Assembly: GCA_029783825.1 (NCBI GenBank)
Contig: JAREIK010002048.1
Coordinates: 1 to 64,000, forward strand
DNA length: 64,000 nucleotides
Reading direction: 5' to 3'
Origin: Sapria himalayana
Lineage: Eukaryota > Streptophyta > Magnoliopsida > Malpighiales > Rafflesiaceae
This document shows positions 1 to 13,171 of the stretch, in pieces. The notes under the pieces were generated by a model. That model worked only from the letters and a program-made list of their open reading frames with translations. It was not told where the DNA came from and searched no databases. The translations under genes were made by a program, and so were the position numbers. How positions within the stretch are numbered: position 1 is the first letter of the stretch; each line of letters opens with the position of its first letter.

Positions 1-1416
1 GAGATAAATAGATATATACATAGATAGATATACAAATACACAAAAATACAAAGCTAGATACACAAATAGATTGATTTCACCTAGATAGACATATAGAAAG
101 AAAGTAGATATATAGATGGTAGATAGATGTGCAGATAGACCGCTAGATAGATAGATAGATTCATACATAGATAGATAGTCAGATAGACATATTGAATGAT
201 AGATAGACAGATTCACAGACAGACAAATTGATAGATAGATTGATAAACTAAAAGGCAGACAGATAGAAGGATAGATAAACAGATAACTAGATATATAGAT
301 AGATAGATAGATAGATAGAAAGATAGGTAGATAGATAGATAGACATATAGATAGCTAGACAAATAGATAAGTAGAATAAAAAATAGAAATAAAGATAGAT
401 AGATAGATAGATAGATGAATAAATAAAGAGAAAGATAGATAAATTCACTATTAGGTAGATAGAAAGAAAGACAGTTAGATAGTTTGATAGATAGATAGTT
501 TAATGTATAAATATATAGATAATGAGATATACAGTTAGATTGTTACATAGATAGAAATATAGAAATATAGACATTTACATAAATAAACAAATAAAAAGAT
601 CAATATATGGATAGATTGACAAATAGATAAATAGATAGATATATATATATATATAGACAGATAGCTAGATAGATAGATAACTAGATAAAAAGACAAAAAG
701 ACAAATATAAATATAGAGAGACAGGTAGCCAAATAGAAATATAGATAGATAGATATACAGATAAATCAATAGACTAATAGACTGATAGACAGCTAGATAG
801 ATAGACAGATAGACATATAGACATATAGACAGATATAGATATATAGTTAGATAGATATATAGATAGACATGTTGACACAAGACGCATAGACGAATAGTTA
901 CATAGATAGATAGGTAGATAGATAGATAGACACGTAGACACAAAGATACATAGACAAATAGATAGATTCAGAGATAAATAAATACAATTATAGACTACAT
1001 GACAAATAGGCAAATAGATAATTAGTTAAAAAGTTAGATAGGCACATAGAATGATAATCAAATAGATGGATAGATAGTAAGATAAATAAATAAACAAATA
1101 AAAACATAAAGAAATAGAAAAATTGACAAATAGACAGATAGATTGCTATAATTATAGACAGGTGATAGATAAATAGATAAATAGATAATAGATAGATACA
1201 TCGATAGATAGATAAATAGATACTTAGATAGATAGATAGACAGATAGAGAAAGATAAATTGATAGATAGAAAGATAGATATTATATAAAATATAGATAGA
1301 TAAATGGATCGACAAATAGGCATATAAAGGGATAGAGAGATAGATAGATAAACATATAGATAGATAAATAGATATATATCGATGAATAATGAGATAATAG
1401 ATATAAATATAGATAT

Positions 1417-1464
<48 letters not shown>

Positions 1465-2961
1465 CCAGATAGAAATAAAGACAGAAATAAAGATAGATAG
1501 ATAGATAGATAGAATTATTGAAAGATAGATTGATAGATTGATATGCAGATAGAAAAATAGATAGATAGACAAATTGATACATAGATACTTATATAGATAT
1601 ATAAATAAGTAGATAGATAAATAGATAGATAACTATACAAATATACAGATATATAGATAGATAGATACATAGATAGACATATAGTTAGATAGATAAACAG
1701 ACAGACAGACAGATAGATACATAGAATGATAGATAGATTGATAAACATATTAATAGATAGCTAGATATACTATTAGATAGATAAACAAAATATACATATA
1801 GACAAATAGAAAAAATTATAGATAGATATATTGACAAAAAAGATATTTAAATAAACAGATAGATAGATATATAGATAGACAAATCGATAGATAGATATTA
1901 TACAGATATTCAAATCGATAGATGAGGAGATATAGAGATAGCTATATAAATAGAGAGATATATAGATAATTATATAGACAAATAGATATATATGCCGATA
2001 GATAGATTGAAATATAGATAGATAGAGAGATAGATAGAAAGAAAGATAGTTAGTTAGATAGGCATATAGTTAGATAGACTGATAGATAGATAGCCAAATA
2101 AGTATATAGGTAGATATATTGATAGATATATAGATATATAAATATTTACAAAAATGCATAGATAAATACATAGACATCTAAATATTTTGATAGATTGATA
2201 AATAGTTGGATATATTGATAGATATGGAGATAGATAAATTAAGAAAAAAAATAGTTAGATAGAAAGATATACACCTATAGATAGATAAAACATATATATA
2301 TATAGAAGATAGATAGATACATAGATATATAGACAGAAATATATAGATAGATAGATAAATATACACATAGATCGATATATAGAGAGTGAGATAGAGAGAT
2401 AAATAGATAGGTAGATAGCCCAATAAATTATTGACCGATATATAGATAGATCGATAGATCGATAGATCGATAGATAGATCAGATAGATAGACACATTGCA
2501 ATATAGAGAGATAAACACATATAAATAGAAAGATAGATAAACATATTGATAGATAGAAAAATAAAAATGAGATAAATATATAAACTGATTGGCAAATAGA
2601 TAGATATATAGATAGACACATAGACACAGAAAAAAATAGATAGACATATAGACAAATAGATAATTATAGTGATAGACTAATATATAATTAGATAGTTTGA
2701 AAGATAGATGGATAGATAAATAGATAGATAGACAATTAAATAGTTAGACAATTTGATAGATAGTCCGATAGACATATAAACATATAAATCGATTAATAGA
2801 TTGATAGATTGATTGATAGTTACATAGACAGATATATAGATAGATAGACAAAAAGAGAGATAATAAAATAAATAGATATACTGATAGATAGATAGATAGA
2901 TAGATAGACAGACAAATTGATAATAGACATAGAAAACATATAGATAGATAGATAGATAAAT

Positions 2962-2999
<38 letters not shown>

Positions 3000-3423
3000 A
3001 TATATATATATAGATTGAATAATAGATATAAGTATAGTTAAATAGTTAGATAGATAGAAAAATACATGGATAGACAGATAGACAAATAGATTTTTAGTCA
3101 GTTAGTGAATTAGAATGATATAAAGATAAACAGATAGATAGATTGATAGTTTGATAGATTGATAGATAGACAAATAGATACATAGATAGTTAAATTAATA
3201 AACGAATAGAAATTTATATATATAGATAGATATATAAATAGAAAGATGGACATTTAGATAGATATACAAATAAACAGATAAACATATACATAGTTAGACA
3301 AATATATAGATAGATAGATAGACAGATCAATGGATAGGACACATAGAATTATAGATTGATAGCCTAATAGATAGACAAATAGATAGATAGATAGATAGAT
3401 AGATAGTCAAATAGATAGATATA
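1..3423 (+). repeat. degenerate (GATA)n tetranucleotide array, left part
   Basis: The strand shown is almost entirely GATA/TAGA units with point variants such as GACA, GAAA and TTGA, and it is very poor in C. An (AT)n run lies at about 1419-1463 and another near 2965-3010. The array probably continues left of the window. It stops where non-repetitive LINE sequence begins and resumes at 10409 in the same orientation, so 1-3423 and 10409-19700 look like one array split by an insertion. Long open frames on the complementary strand (Ser-Ile-Tyr-Leu repeats) follow from a 4-bp repeat having no stop in some frames and are not genes. Confidence 0.95.
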
Positions 3424-3449
3424 ATATCTCTATCTATTTTTTTTTATAG

Positions 3450-3745
3450 AAGATTTATAGAAAAATTAGAGAGAGAGAAAACGAGCTTACTATCGCGATT
3501 TTTCTCTAGTTCGGCAATTTTTCTCTCGCGATTTTTGAACCCTCGCGATTTCTCTTGCGATTATCGCTCGCGATTATCTTTGGTGAACTACTGTGCAAAG
3601 TGTTGGTGAATTATTGTGCAAATTGCTTTGTGAATTGTTGCTCGATATAATATCATGTGTAATACTAGTTTGTGCATTTGATGTGCAAAACTGCCATTAT
3701 TGTTCTTGCCATTGCTGCCCGATTCAAGCTTCTCTCAGCTAAAAT
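3450..3745 (+). promoter_or_regulatory. LINE 5' leader with four TCGCGATT repeats
   Basis: The octamer TCGCGATT occurs at 3493-3500, 3526-3533, 3543-3550 and 3568-3575, mostly in a CTCGCGATTTTTC context. It is followed by a repeated phrase (TTGGTGAA...TGTGCAAA) around 3580-3625. LINEs carry their promoter inside the 5' UTR, so these repeats could be promoter elements, but that role is inferred from position only. Confidence 0.45.
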
Positions 3746-5002
3746 ATGGAACAAAAAGACTTATTACAAAACACTAAGTCATTTGCATCGATTTTAAGAG
3801 GAGGCCCACGCCTCCTGTATGCTGCTTCGGTAACAAACACAGTGAGTCCCGTGATTGTATTTTCAACAGAGGAGATTCACAATTCATGGAGCCCTTTGAA
3901 TATATGCTTATTGGTAGTTTTCACATGGAAGGCCTCGCCTGAAGGAAATACAGCAGTTATCTCCTCGCTAAAGCTTACGGGAAGGGTGAAGCTAGCTGAC
4001 TACGATGCGAAGCACGTATTCCTGCAGTGCTTTATGATTGAAGACTTCTAACCGCTTATGGCATAGAGGTCTATGGCAAGTTAACGGCTTTCCTATGCGT
4101 GTCCTTGAGGTGGACAAGGAGTTTAGTCCACTGGTGGAGGCGCCTTTAGCCCCGGTATGGTTTTCCTTACCGAACTCCCATTATATTTGTTTAACCCACA
4201 ATCTCTCTATACATTTCTTCTTGTCTGGGTAAACCGATAATGCATGATGAAGCCACTATTTCTATGACAAGGCTAAGCAAGGCTCGCGTCTGTATTGAGT
4301 GCAACCTGCTCACATCAGCCACCTAATTTGATCTGGATTGGTAATGGAGACGATGGGCAGAATAATGGGTTTTGGCAACCTGTCATTCCCGAAAATCAGC
4401 CTGTTATTGCATAAAATGTAAAAGAATTGGCACGAATTGGGGGTGTGTAAGATTGGTACAGAACAGAAAGAAAATGGGCAAGGGTTAGAAGGTAGAAAAA
4501 GAATGGTGGAAAGATGGATTAGGAAGGAGGGATGGGCTGGAGAAAAACCTGTAATTGAAGCAAATTTATTGGAAGTAGAAGGGGGAGTTTATGAGAGAGA
4601 GAGCGAGTAAGTTATTAGGAGAGGGGAGAGACTAGTAATAGAGTATATCATGACGGAAGTATGGAGGAAGGAGAAAAGCTAGGGGAGGGAGAAAAATGGG
4701 AGGAGGTAAAGGGTAGAAAGAAGAGGAACAAGAAAATTAAAACTAGAATAATTTTAAAAGAAAAATTGGAGGACTATAGCTGGATAGAGGATGATCTCTT
4801 GGATTTCCCAGAGGAAGATGCAGAGGTGTTTAGTTGTCCTTCATTAGGTAGGGAAGAAGAGGAACATGCTTTATATACAGAAAAGGGGAAGGATGATATG
4901 GATATTTATGAGGAAGATTGGACAAAGCTCACTATACACTCAAGCCAAAGAAGCCATAAAAATAATGGCAATGCAGCTTGGGTGGTAGGACAAATATTAT
5001 GA
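3746..5002 (+). pseudogene. LINE ORF1 remnant (DUF4283-like nucleic-acid-binding protein)
   Basis: The ATG at 3746 opens a frame of about 101 codons that continues, after a small frameshift near 4040, into a second frame reading LWHRGLWQVNGFPMRVLEV and then APVWFSLPNS. This W-x-V-x-G-x-P-M-R-V and P-V-W-x-x-L-P pattern is typical of the DUF4283 domain in ORF1 of plant LINEs. After a stop at 4230 the homology resumes in other frames (ARVCIECNLL, then a W-I-G-N-G-like stretch near 4335). The last open piece, 4661-5002, is Lys/Glu-rich and acidic, as expected for a variable ORF1 tail. In living elements the protein binds the element RNA. This copy has several stops and shifts and cannot make it. 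I saw no intact CCHC zinc knuckle. Confidence 0.75.
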
Positions 5003-5117
5003 AAAAATAAAATTAAACACAATGCAATTAAAACCCCAAGGAATAAGAAAAAAACATCAAACATAAAATTTGAAACTAAGTGTACAACTAGATCTCAAAC
5101 TAAGTTAGGAATTAATG

Positions 5118-5930
5118 GATAAAATGCCTTTATTGGAACATAGAGGGGTTGCTAATAATCCTTCGATAAATAGGTTTAAAACAATTAATAAAAACTCATA
5201 AAATTTCTCTCGTAGTCATTGCGGAACCTATGATGCCAGAAGGATCAATTAATTACCTACAGGCCAAAAACTAGGGTTTAATAATGCAAATGCTAATATA
5301 AATAGTAAAACTCTGGATAATGCGGCATAATTATTTGGACATTGAAATTTAAAAGATACAGAATAGGTAGTACATTTTAAAATAATAAAGAAACAGATGA
5401 AATAATATCGGTTGTATATGCTAAAAAATGATAAAAAATCAAGGTTAGCACTGTGGGAGGAAATGCAGAACATTGCATCTAGGAATGCACCCTGGATCAT
5501 AGGAGGTGATTTTAATATAATCAGAAGCGATCAAGAAAAGAAAGGAGGTAAAACCCCGGATCCAATAGCAATCACACAATTTAACGAGGCGATCTCAAAC
5601 TCAAAATTAATGGAAATTGATTTCACAGGTTCAAGTTACACTTGGTGGTAACAATAGGAGTAAATGGAGCACAATTTGGGGCTAGACTGGACAGAGTACT
5701 GTGTAATGCTAAGTGGGTAGCTTTGCATCGGGCTACAAGGCTAAGACATCTGAATAGAACCTGTTCGGATCATTGCCCACTGCTTATTACAATATATAAG
5801 AATTACCGAGCATCAGGTAACTTTAAATTCAGTATATGTGGAATAATCATGCTGGCTTCGAAAAAACTGGTAAATGAATCCTGGATGGAGCTGGCAAAGG
5901 GGAAAACCGATGCAAATATTAATGGTTAAG
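5118..5930 (+). pseudogene. LINE ORF2 endonuclease (exo_endo_phos) remnant
   Basis: The region starts with an N-terminus like other plant LINE endonucleases (FIGT-RG, then N-P-S-I-N-R-F-K near 5155) and has several frame changes up to 5412. 5412-5651 is open and contains WIIGGDFNIIRS, the conserved G-G-D-F-N strand of APE-type endonucleases, followed by GSSYTWW. After a stop or shift at 5651 the next frame has ARLDRVLCNAKW and then CSDHCPLLI, the R-L-D-R and S-D-H-C-P-L motifs; the SDH aspartate and histidine are catalytic in the family. In active elements this domain nicks the target DNA. At least three disruptions are visible. It joins the reverse-transcriptase region directly. Confidence 0.85.
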
Positions 5931-7700
5931 CTTCATAAATTAAAAAAATGTCTAAAAATATGGAATAAAGAAGTCTTCGGAAATATTAACCAAATAATAA
6001 AGCAAGAAGAGGAAAAAGTAGAAAAATTGGAATTAGAATACGATAATAATAATACAGAGGTAAAGAGACAGGAACTAAATAAGGCTAAAGGGGACTTTAG
6101 GCTTAAGTTGTATATGGAGGAAGTATACTGGAAACAGTGTTCTAAAATTAAATGGTTGAAAGATGGAGATAGAAACACTAGTTTTTTTCACAATATGTGT
6201 AAAATAAAGGCTCAAAAAAAAATCAAGGGAATTAAAAATAATGAGGGAAAATGGATTGAAGAAGACAAGCAGATAGGATCCCTCTTTGAGGAATTTTTTA
6301 AAAGCCATCTATGCAGACAGGCCCCCCAAGAAGGAAATTCATTAATGGATGGGATTAACATAGTCATCTCACTGGAACAAATCCAAATGATGGATAAGAT
6401 TCCGGAGGAAGAAGAGATTAAAAAGGCAGTGTTTGATCTGGATAAGGATAGTGCAGTCAGACCAGATGGCTGGAATAATTATTTTTTCCAGCTAAACTGG
6501 CTCATTATCAAAAAAGATCTGGTTCCTGCACTTGCCAGTTTTTTTGTAGGCGCGGATATTCCTAAGGCATGGGAAAATTCTTTCTTAGTGCTATTCCCCA
6601 AAAAAGAATCACCTCGAAAATGTGAGGATTTTAGACCTATAAGTTTATGTAATGCAATTTATAAGATCCTTGCTAAAATTATTCAAAACAGACTTAGTAA
6701 TATTTTACCATTTATAATATCACAGGAACAAACAGAATTTATTAAGAATAGATTAATGATTGAAAATATTAGATTAGCATCAGAAATGATGAAAGAATAG
6801 CATTTAAAAACGAGAGGAAGTAACTTAGTAGTTAAGCTAGATTTATCTAAGGCATTTGATAGAGTGGAATGGCATACATTATGTTTCGTCATGAGAAAAT
6901 TTGGTTTCTCTGAAACATGTATTGACTTAATATATAGATGTGTAACAAGCGTTTGGGTTAGAATTATTGTAAATGGAATGAAAAGAGAAGAATTCAAACC
7001 TAGACGTAGCTTGAGACAGGGGGATCCATTATCACCTTTATTATTCGATATGTACCTTGAATTATTAATCGTTAATTTAAATAAAAGAATGTCAGAGGGA
7101 AAAATAATCCCCTTTAGACAACCAAAAAACACTCCGAGAATTAGTTGTTTAGCTTATGCAGCTGATATCATCATTTTCACAAATGCGAATAAAGCTTCAT
7201 TGAAAAAACTGATGGACCTTCTACAATTATTTGAGAAGGAAACATGACAAGCTCTCAATAAAGATAAAAGTCAATTTATGTTAGCAAAAAAAGCTTCCGA
7301 AAAAGTGGCAAAAAAAATTAAAAACATAACGGGCTTTAAACATAAAAAAGATGCTTTAGTATATTTAGATTGTCCGATATATGAAGGAAGGCTGAAAGAA
7401 AATTATCTAACGCCCTTACTAGACAAAATGAGAAAAAAAAATAGCAGGTTGGAAAGTAGATTTATTAGGTTTTGGGGGGAGGACTACATTAATCTCACAT
7501 GTCCTTCAAAGTACACTGGTACATATTATATCAGTCATACACCCACCTAAAAAATTTACAAATAAACTAGAGATGGAAATATCAAACTTTTTATGGGGAA
7601 AAAAAACGGAAAGCAGAAAATTCACTGGAAAAATTGGAAAGACATCTGTTATCCTAAGGCGAATGCGGGTTTAGGCTTCATTAATTTACAGGACATGGTG
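5931..7700 (+). pseudogene. LINE ORF2 reverse transcriptase remnant
   Basis: The frame starting near 5874 runs 309 codons to a TAG at 6798-6800. That same frame continues after the stop (6864-7247 and 7278-7550), so these are point nonsense changes in one gene. Recognisable motifs are FPKK, DFRPISLCNAIYKILAKII, KLDLSKAFDRVEW (motif A, with its aspartates), LRQGDPLSPLLF (motif B) and then AYAADIIIF. The last should be Y-A-D-D; the first aspartate of the pair is now Ala, which would abolish catalysis. A further frameshift near 7540 leads into NFLWG and GLGFINL, the usual segment before zf-RVT. A TGA at 7245 replaces a sense codon. Clearly a LINE RT, clearly inactive. Confidence 0.92.
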
Positions 7701-7763
7701 GCTGCTTGGGACTGCAAAGGATGGTGAAGGATTAAAGAAAATGATTCCCTCTGGGCAAAATAT

Positions 7764-9041
7764 ATGCGAGCAAAATATCTAGAACAAGAACATAATCGTG
7801 TTAAGCAGAAATCAAATAGCTGGAAAGCTTTGGAAAAACAAAAGGAAATAGTAGATGCTCACTCATTATTGAATAAATCGGGATGGAAATGGACCCTTAA
7901 TCCACAAGGTAATTTTACGTTAAAATCAGCAAAAGAATTGATTAGAAGGAAAAAACCTGTGCAGTCTTTATTTAAATGGGCTTGGAGAGCAGGTATTCCA
8001 CTGAAAATGTGCTCGCTGGCATGGAAAGTTCTGGTATATGCACTGCCCGTGGACACTAATGTGAAAAGAAAAGGTGTTAAAATGGCCTATAGATGTGAAT
8101 GTTGCTTCGCAGATGAAGAATCAATGGATCATCTACTTTCAAGTAGGAAAATAGCTGCAGCAGTCTGGAGGGAATTAGGAGACCAGTTACAAATAAGTAA
8201 AAAAGAAGATAGAATAATTGATAGAATTAAGAGTTAGGGAAATCTAAACCCTAGTAATTATATTAAAAATTGGCTAACCCAAAATCTACCTCATATAGCA
8301 ATATGGTGCCTATGGAAAGCTCGTAATAATAGTAAATTTGAGGGCATAAGAATGAATTCAAATGAAATTATTAAAGATATAATTAAAGAAATCAGAAATA
8401 TATCAAGTATAAACACTATAAAAGTTGATGGTTCTTGCTTAAAAAAGGAAGCTGGAATGTTCTGGGGCCTCGCTATTACAAATACAAAACAGGGATGGGT
8501 AAAAAGTATAAGTTGGAATAGGCCTCCGAAAGGTAAAATATCATTAAACACGAATGGTAGCTTCAATAGGGACACTGGTATAGTAGGTGGAGGAGGGGTA
8601 ATAAGGGATTCAAACGGGTATGTGATAAAAGCATTTACATCGACTACACAAGCATTCTCAGCCCTCCACTCGGAGATAAATGCTTTGAATATAGGATTAA
8701 ATGTCTGTAAGAAATTAGATTTAGAAAATATACAAATTCAAGTGGACTCTATGCTTTTGGTAGCGTTAGTAAGTGGAAAAATAACTCTTTGGAGGTATGA
8801 GGATGAAATATAAATTATTTTGAACCTCATTAAAATGCTTAACGCATCAATCTTACATATATATAGAGAAGCTAATTCTTTGGCGGATAGTCTTGCAAGA
8901 TTAGGTTCAATAAGAGAAGATAATGAATTTGAGGAGGTTTCGATGCCAGAAAAAGTAAAAGGAATAGCAAAACTGGATAGGAAGGCCTTCCCTTATTTAA
9001 GATTTAGGAAGGGAAGCATTAACAGAAAAAATAGAATTTGA
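7764..9041 (+). pseudogene. LINE ORF2 C-terminus: zf-RVT and RNase H (RVT_3) remnants
   Basis: 7764-8237 reads DAHSLLNKSGWKWTLNPQGNFTLKSA, then WKVLVYALPVDTNVKRKG, CECC and MDHLLSS, the layout of the zf-RVT domain. The final cysteine of the usual C-x2-C-x-H-x-x-x-x-C arrangement looks lost. 8352-8813 contains WNRPPKGKISLNTNGSF, GGGGVIRDSNG, HSEINALNIGL and IQVDSMLL, and 8820-9041 continues with ANSLADSLARLG. These are the blocks of a plant LINE RNase H domain. The Glu and two later Asp positions are kept, but the first catalytic D of 'DGS' reads N. Stops at 8235 and 8811 break the frame. RNase H at the ORF2 C-terminus is a hallmark of many plant L1 elements. Confidence 0.88.
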
Positions 9042-10408
9042 AAATTCAGTAGCTGCTGTCAAGGGGAATCTGAAAATTAAATGAATATTAAGATAGAATA
9101 TGGAAAATAGAATAAGATAAGTATAATAATATAAGCTGTGGAATTGTGGTAGCTTCTTTGCAGGGGAATCTGTCTATGCAGATTAACTGCGAAGAAAAAA
9201 TCAGAAAATATAGTTGCTGCATTTTTCTTATAGTCACTGCAAGGATCACCTCACAAGTAAAAGATAAGGGAATGTAAAGGTACACGGTCCAGAAAAGATT
9301 AGTACAAAGAATAAAATATGAGAATCATATATCTATGAAGTTTGTTAAACTGGTATGTCGTTGCGGTAGGCTCTATGCAGGGGAATTTCTGTCTCTGCAG
9401 GTGAACAATACGAAGGCTAATGGGAAAGAGCAAGTTAAGCATTTGAATGTTAATATATTATCCTGTTATCTTCTCTTTTCTTAGCATCGCAATATCACAG
9501 AAAAAAGACCCAGAAAATCCAGCAGTTGCTGGAATTGTTATAATCTTAGAATACTTTGTTTGGTGTACTGTCTGTATTAATTTCAGGTTAAGAGGATATG
9601 TGTGAATGTTGCGGAAAAGTCATGTGTTAATTTTCTTAACTTATAGATTTAGGGCATGTAAGGGTCTAGAATAGGAGGCTGGTTCTGCAGCTATTGAAAG
9701 CTGGAAAATTCAGAATAAGAGTGATAAAGGAGGCATTGATGCAATTGGAAATTGAGATAAATAAAGCACTGAAGTTAAAGAGCAGCTATAAGCTATCTCT
9801 CTAAGCAGTGCTAAAGCAAAAGCATGGATATCTAAAAAGTGGAAAAAGTCCAGAAAAATTAAAATTCAGAGTAGCTTAAATGCAGTAAAGAGACTGCATG
9901 CACCATGCGATGTTGTCCAATCCACCAGATTAGGTAAGAACAGGGGATGTGCAAGAGAGGTAGATGCTGGAGGAGAGTCAGATATTGCTGGTGTACTTGT
10001 CTACAAAGCGAGTCTCTGACAAAAGAAGCATGGACAAGTCAACGAAGGTAAACGAACTTTCTACAAAGCATAAGGAACGTGGAAGGCCCTGGCCATAAGG
10101 AGACCACCAGAAGCTAAGGAAAGGAGTAAGCTGAGGAGATTAAGAAAAGCCCTAAAATTTAGATGCAAAAATCTTCCATTTTAGCAAAAATAGCCAGTGG
10201 ATTAGCAAAAATCCAACTCAAATTCCAGTCTATGAAAGTCTACTATGGGCTTTTATTAAAATGTTAGAATGTTATGGCTCGTTTATTTTATTTATTTTTT
10301 AAGTGGGTGTAAAAGGGAAAATGGGTAGATCTTAGCTTGTAAAAATGGTATTCCTCCGCCAAAAGAGAGGGTTATAATAATAAAACAAACCTTAAACAAA
10401 AAAAAAAG
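9042..10408 (+). other. LINE 3' untranslated region and A-tail
   Basis: No coding potential is visible. The phrase GCAGGGGAATCTGTCT and variants recur near 9057, 9160 and 9377, each followed by a CTGCAG-like segment. The region ends in a short A-rich run at about 10398-10407, directly followed by GATA repeats. The position and the poly(A) end mark it as the LINE 3' UTR. Confidence 0.75.
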
Positions 10409-11916
10409 ATAGATAGATAGATAAATAGATAATGAGAAAGATAGACAAATAGATAGATAGACAGATATTTAGAAAGATATATAGATAGATAGATAGACAG
10501 ATTGATAGATAGATATATAGATAGATAGATAGATAGATATATATATATATATATATATAAACAAATAGATAGATAGACATACAAAAAATAGTGATATACA
10601 GATTGATAGATGGATATATATATATATTTATTGATAGGGAGATTAACATAAAAATAGTTAACTAGTTAGACAGATACACAAATAGATAATTACATAGATT
10701 GAAATTTAGACATATAGACATATAGACAAATAGATTGATTGCTAGATAGATATATAGATAGATACACAATATATAGATATAAATATAGATTGATAGACAG
10801 ATAGAAAGATAAACATATAGACAAATAGACATATACACAATTTTATATATTGATAGAAAGATAAATAGACTTATAGATTGATAAACTCAAAGGTAGATAG
10901 AGAGATAAAGACATATCCATATAGTCAAATAGATAGAGGGATGATAGACAAGTAGACAGATAGATAGAAGGATGATAGACAGGTAGACAAAAAGCTAGAG
11001 GAATGATAAATAGGTAGATATACAGATAAATTTTTAGATAGATAGATATATAGATAGATAGATAGATAGATAGATAAATAAATAGATATATAGACAATTA
11101 GATAAATAGACACAAAAACACATCTATAGATAGTCGGATAGAAAGATATACTAATAGACGATAGAAAATTACATAGTTAGATAGTTAGATAGAAAGATAC
11201 ATAGACAGATTGATACATAGATAGTTAGACAGTTAGATAAATACATAGATCTATAGATAGATAGATACAAAAATAGACATATAGAAAGATTGAACGAAAT
11301 ACATATATAAAGATAGACAAATCATCAAATAGACTAATGGATAAATAGTTATATAGAGCGATAGGTAAATAGGTAGATAGAAAGATATATAAATAGATAG
11401 ATATATACATAGATATAAAAATATAGATAGATAAATAAATAGACAGATTGACATATAAACTGATTTACTGATAGAATAATAGATAGTTGGAAAGTCAGAA
11501 AGATAAATAGATATATCGATATACAAATAGAAAGTTAGATAGACAGATATATAAATAGATATATAGATAAATAGATAGATTGATTGAATTATATAATGAT
11601 AGTCTAATAGATATAAAGATAGTTAGATAGTTAGTTAGATAGTTAGATTGAAAGATAAATAGTTACATATATATATAGATTGACACATAGACATATATAC
11701 AAAATGATACATAGCCAAATAGATAGATAGTAAAATATATAGATAGATAGATAGAAAGATGGTAAGATAAACATATAGATGCATATATATATATATATAG
11801 ACAAATAGACTGATAGATAGATATTCAAATAGATTAATAGATAGATAGTCAGATAGACAGATAGATTGATTGATAGATATAAAAAAGCCAAGATTGGAAA
11901 ATAGGTAGATATATAC

Positions 11917-11947
<31 letters not shown>

Positions 11948-13076
11948 GATAAATGGAAAGACATAAAAATATTTAGATAGATAGATAGATAAAAAAATAT
12001 ATAGATAAATAGAGGAAAAATTGATAGATAGATAGACATATAAACATATAGATAGATAGATCGACAGATAAATTGATAGACAAATATATAGATAGACAGT
12101 TAAATAGATTTACAGATAGATATATATATATTGATTGATAAATATACAAATAACAGATAGATATAGGTAGGTAGATAGAAAAAGAGATAGGTAGATACAT
12201 ATATAGACAAATAGATAGATAAGTGGAAAAGATAGATAGATAGATAGATAGACAGATAGATAAATATACACATATAAACATAGATGATAGCAAAGAGTTA
12301 GATAGACAAACAGATGAAATACACATATAGATAGATAGATATAGATAGATAGATAGATAAATAAATAAATAGATAGATAGATAGATAGATACACAAACAT
12401 AAGATAGATAGATAGATATACAAATAGATAGATAAATATATATACACATAGAAACAAAAGACATAAATAGATAGACATATAGATATATAAACATATAGAC
12501 AAATAAACAAATAGATAGACAAATAAATGATTAGTTTAACATACACATAGGTAGTTAGAGAGATTGACAAAAGATAGATAAACTAATAGACTAATTGACT
12601 CAAAGATAATTAAATAGTTAGACAAATAGACAAAAAGATAGATAAACATATAGACAGATATATTATTAGTTAGTTAGTGAAATTGATAGATATAAAGATA
12701 AACAGATAGATAAACTGAAAGATTCACAAATTAATAAATAGACAAATAGATACATATACTTATAGACAAATAGAAAGTTGGACATATGGATAGATATATT
12801 GATAGAGACATATAAATAAAAATATATACATATTGATGGATATAATATATATATATATATATATATATTGACTTATAGATCGATAGATAGAAAGAAAGTT
12901 AGACGTTTAGATGTATAGACAGATAGAAAGATAGATACTTAGATAGTTACTTATATTAATAGATTAACATATAGACATATAGACAAATAGATAGATAGAT
13001 AGACATATAGCTAGATAGTTTGATGGATATATATACAAATAGATATATTGATAGATAGATAGAAAAATAAACAAAT

Positions 13077-13119
<43 letters not shown>

Positions 13120-13124
13120 AAAAA

Positions 13125-13171
<47 letters not shown>

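Larger units (their letters stand above)
3424..10408 (+). mobile_element. degenerate near-full-length plant L1-type LINE inserted in the GATA array
   Basis: The element reads left to right as a 5' leader, an ORF1 with a DUF4283-like domain, an ORF2 with endonuclease, reverse transcriptase, zf-RVT and RNase H regions, a 1.3-kb 3' region and a short A-rich tail at about 10390-10407. GATA repeat lies directly on both sides. Target-site duplications cannot be told apart from the repeat itself. Both ORFs contain stops and frameshifts and at least two catalytic positions are altered, so this copy is dead. The left boundary is approximate, because array-like bases (tctctatctatt) persist to about 3440. 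Confidence 0.9.

Noticed and set aside
6683..7132. 149-codon minus-strand open frame within the LINE
   Set aside because: It is antisense to the reverse-transcriptase region, whose plus-strand motifs are clear.
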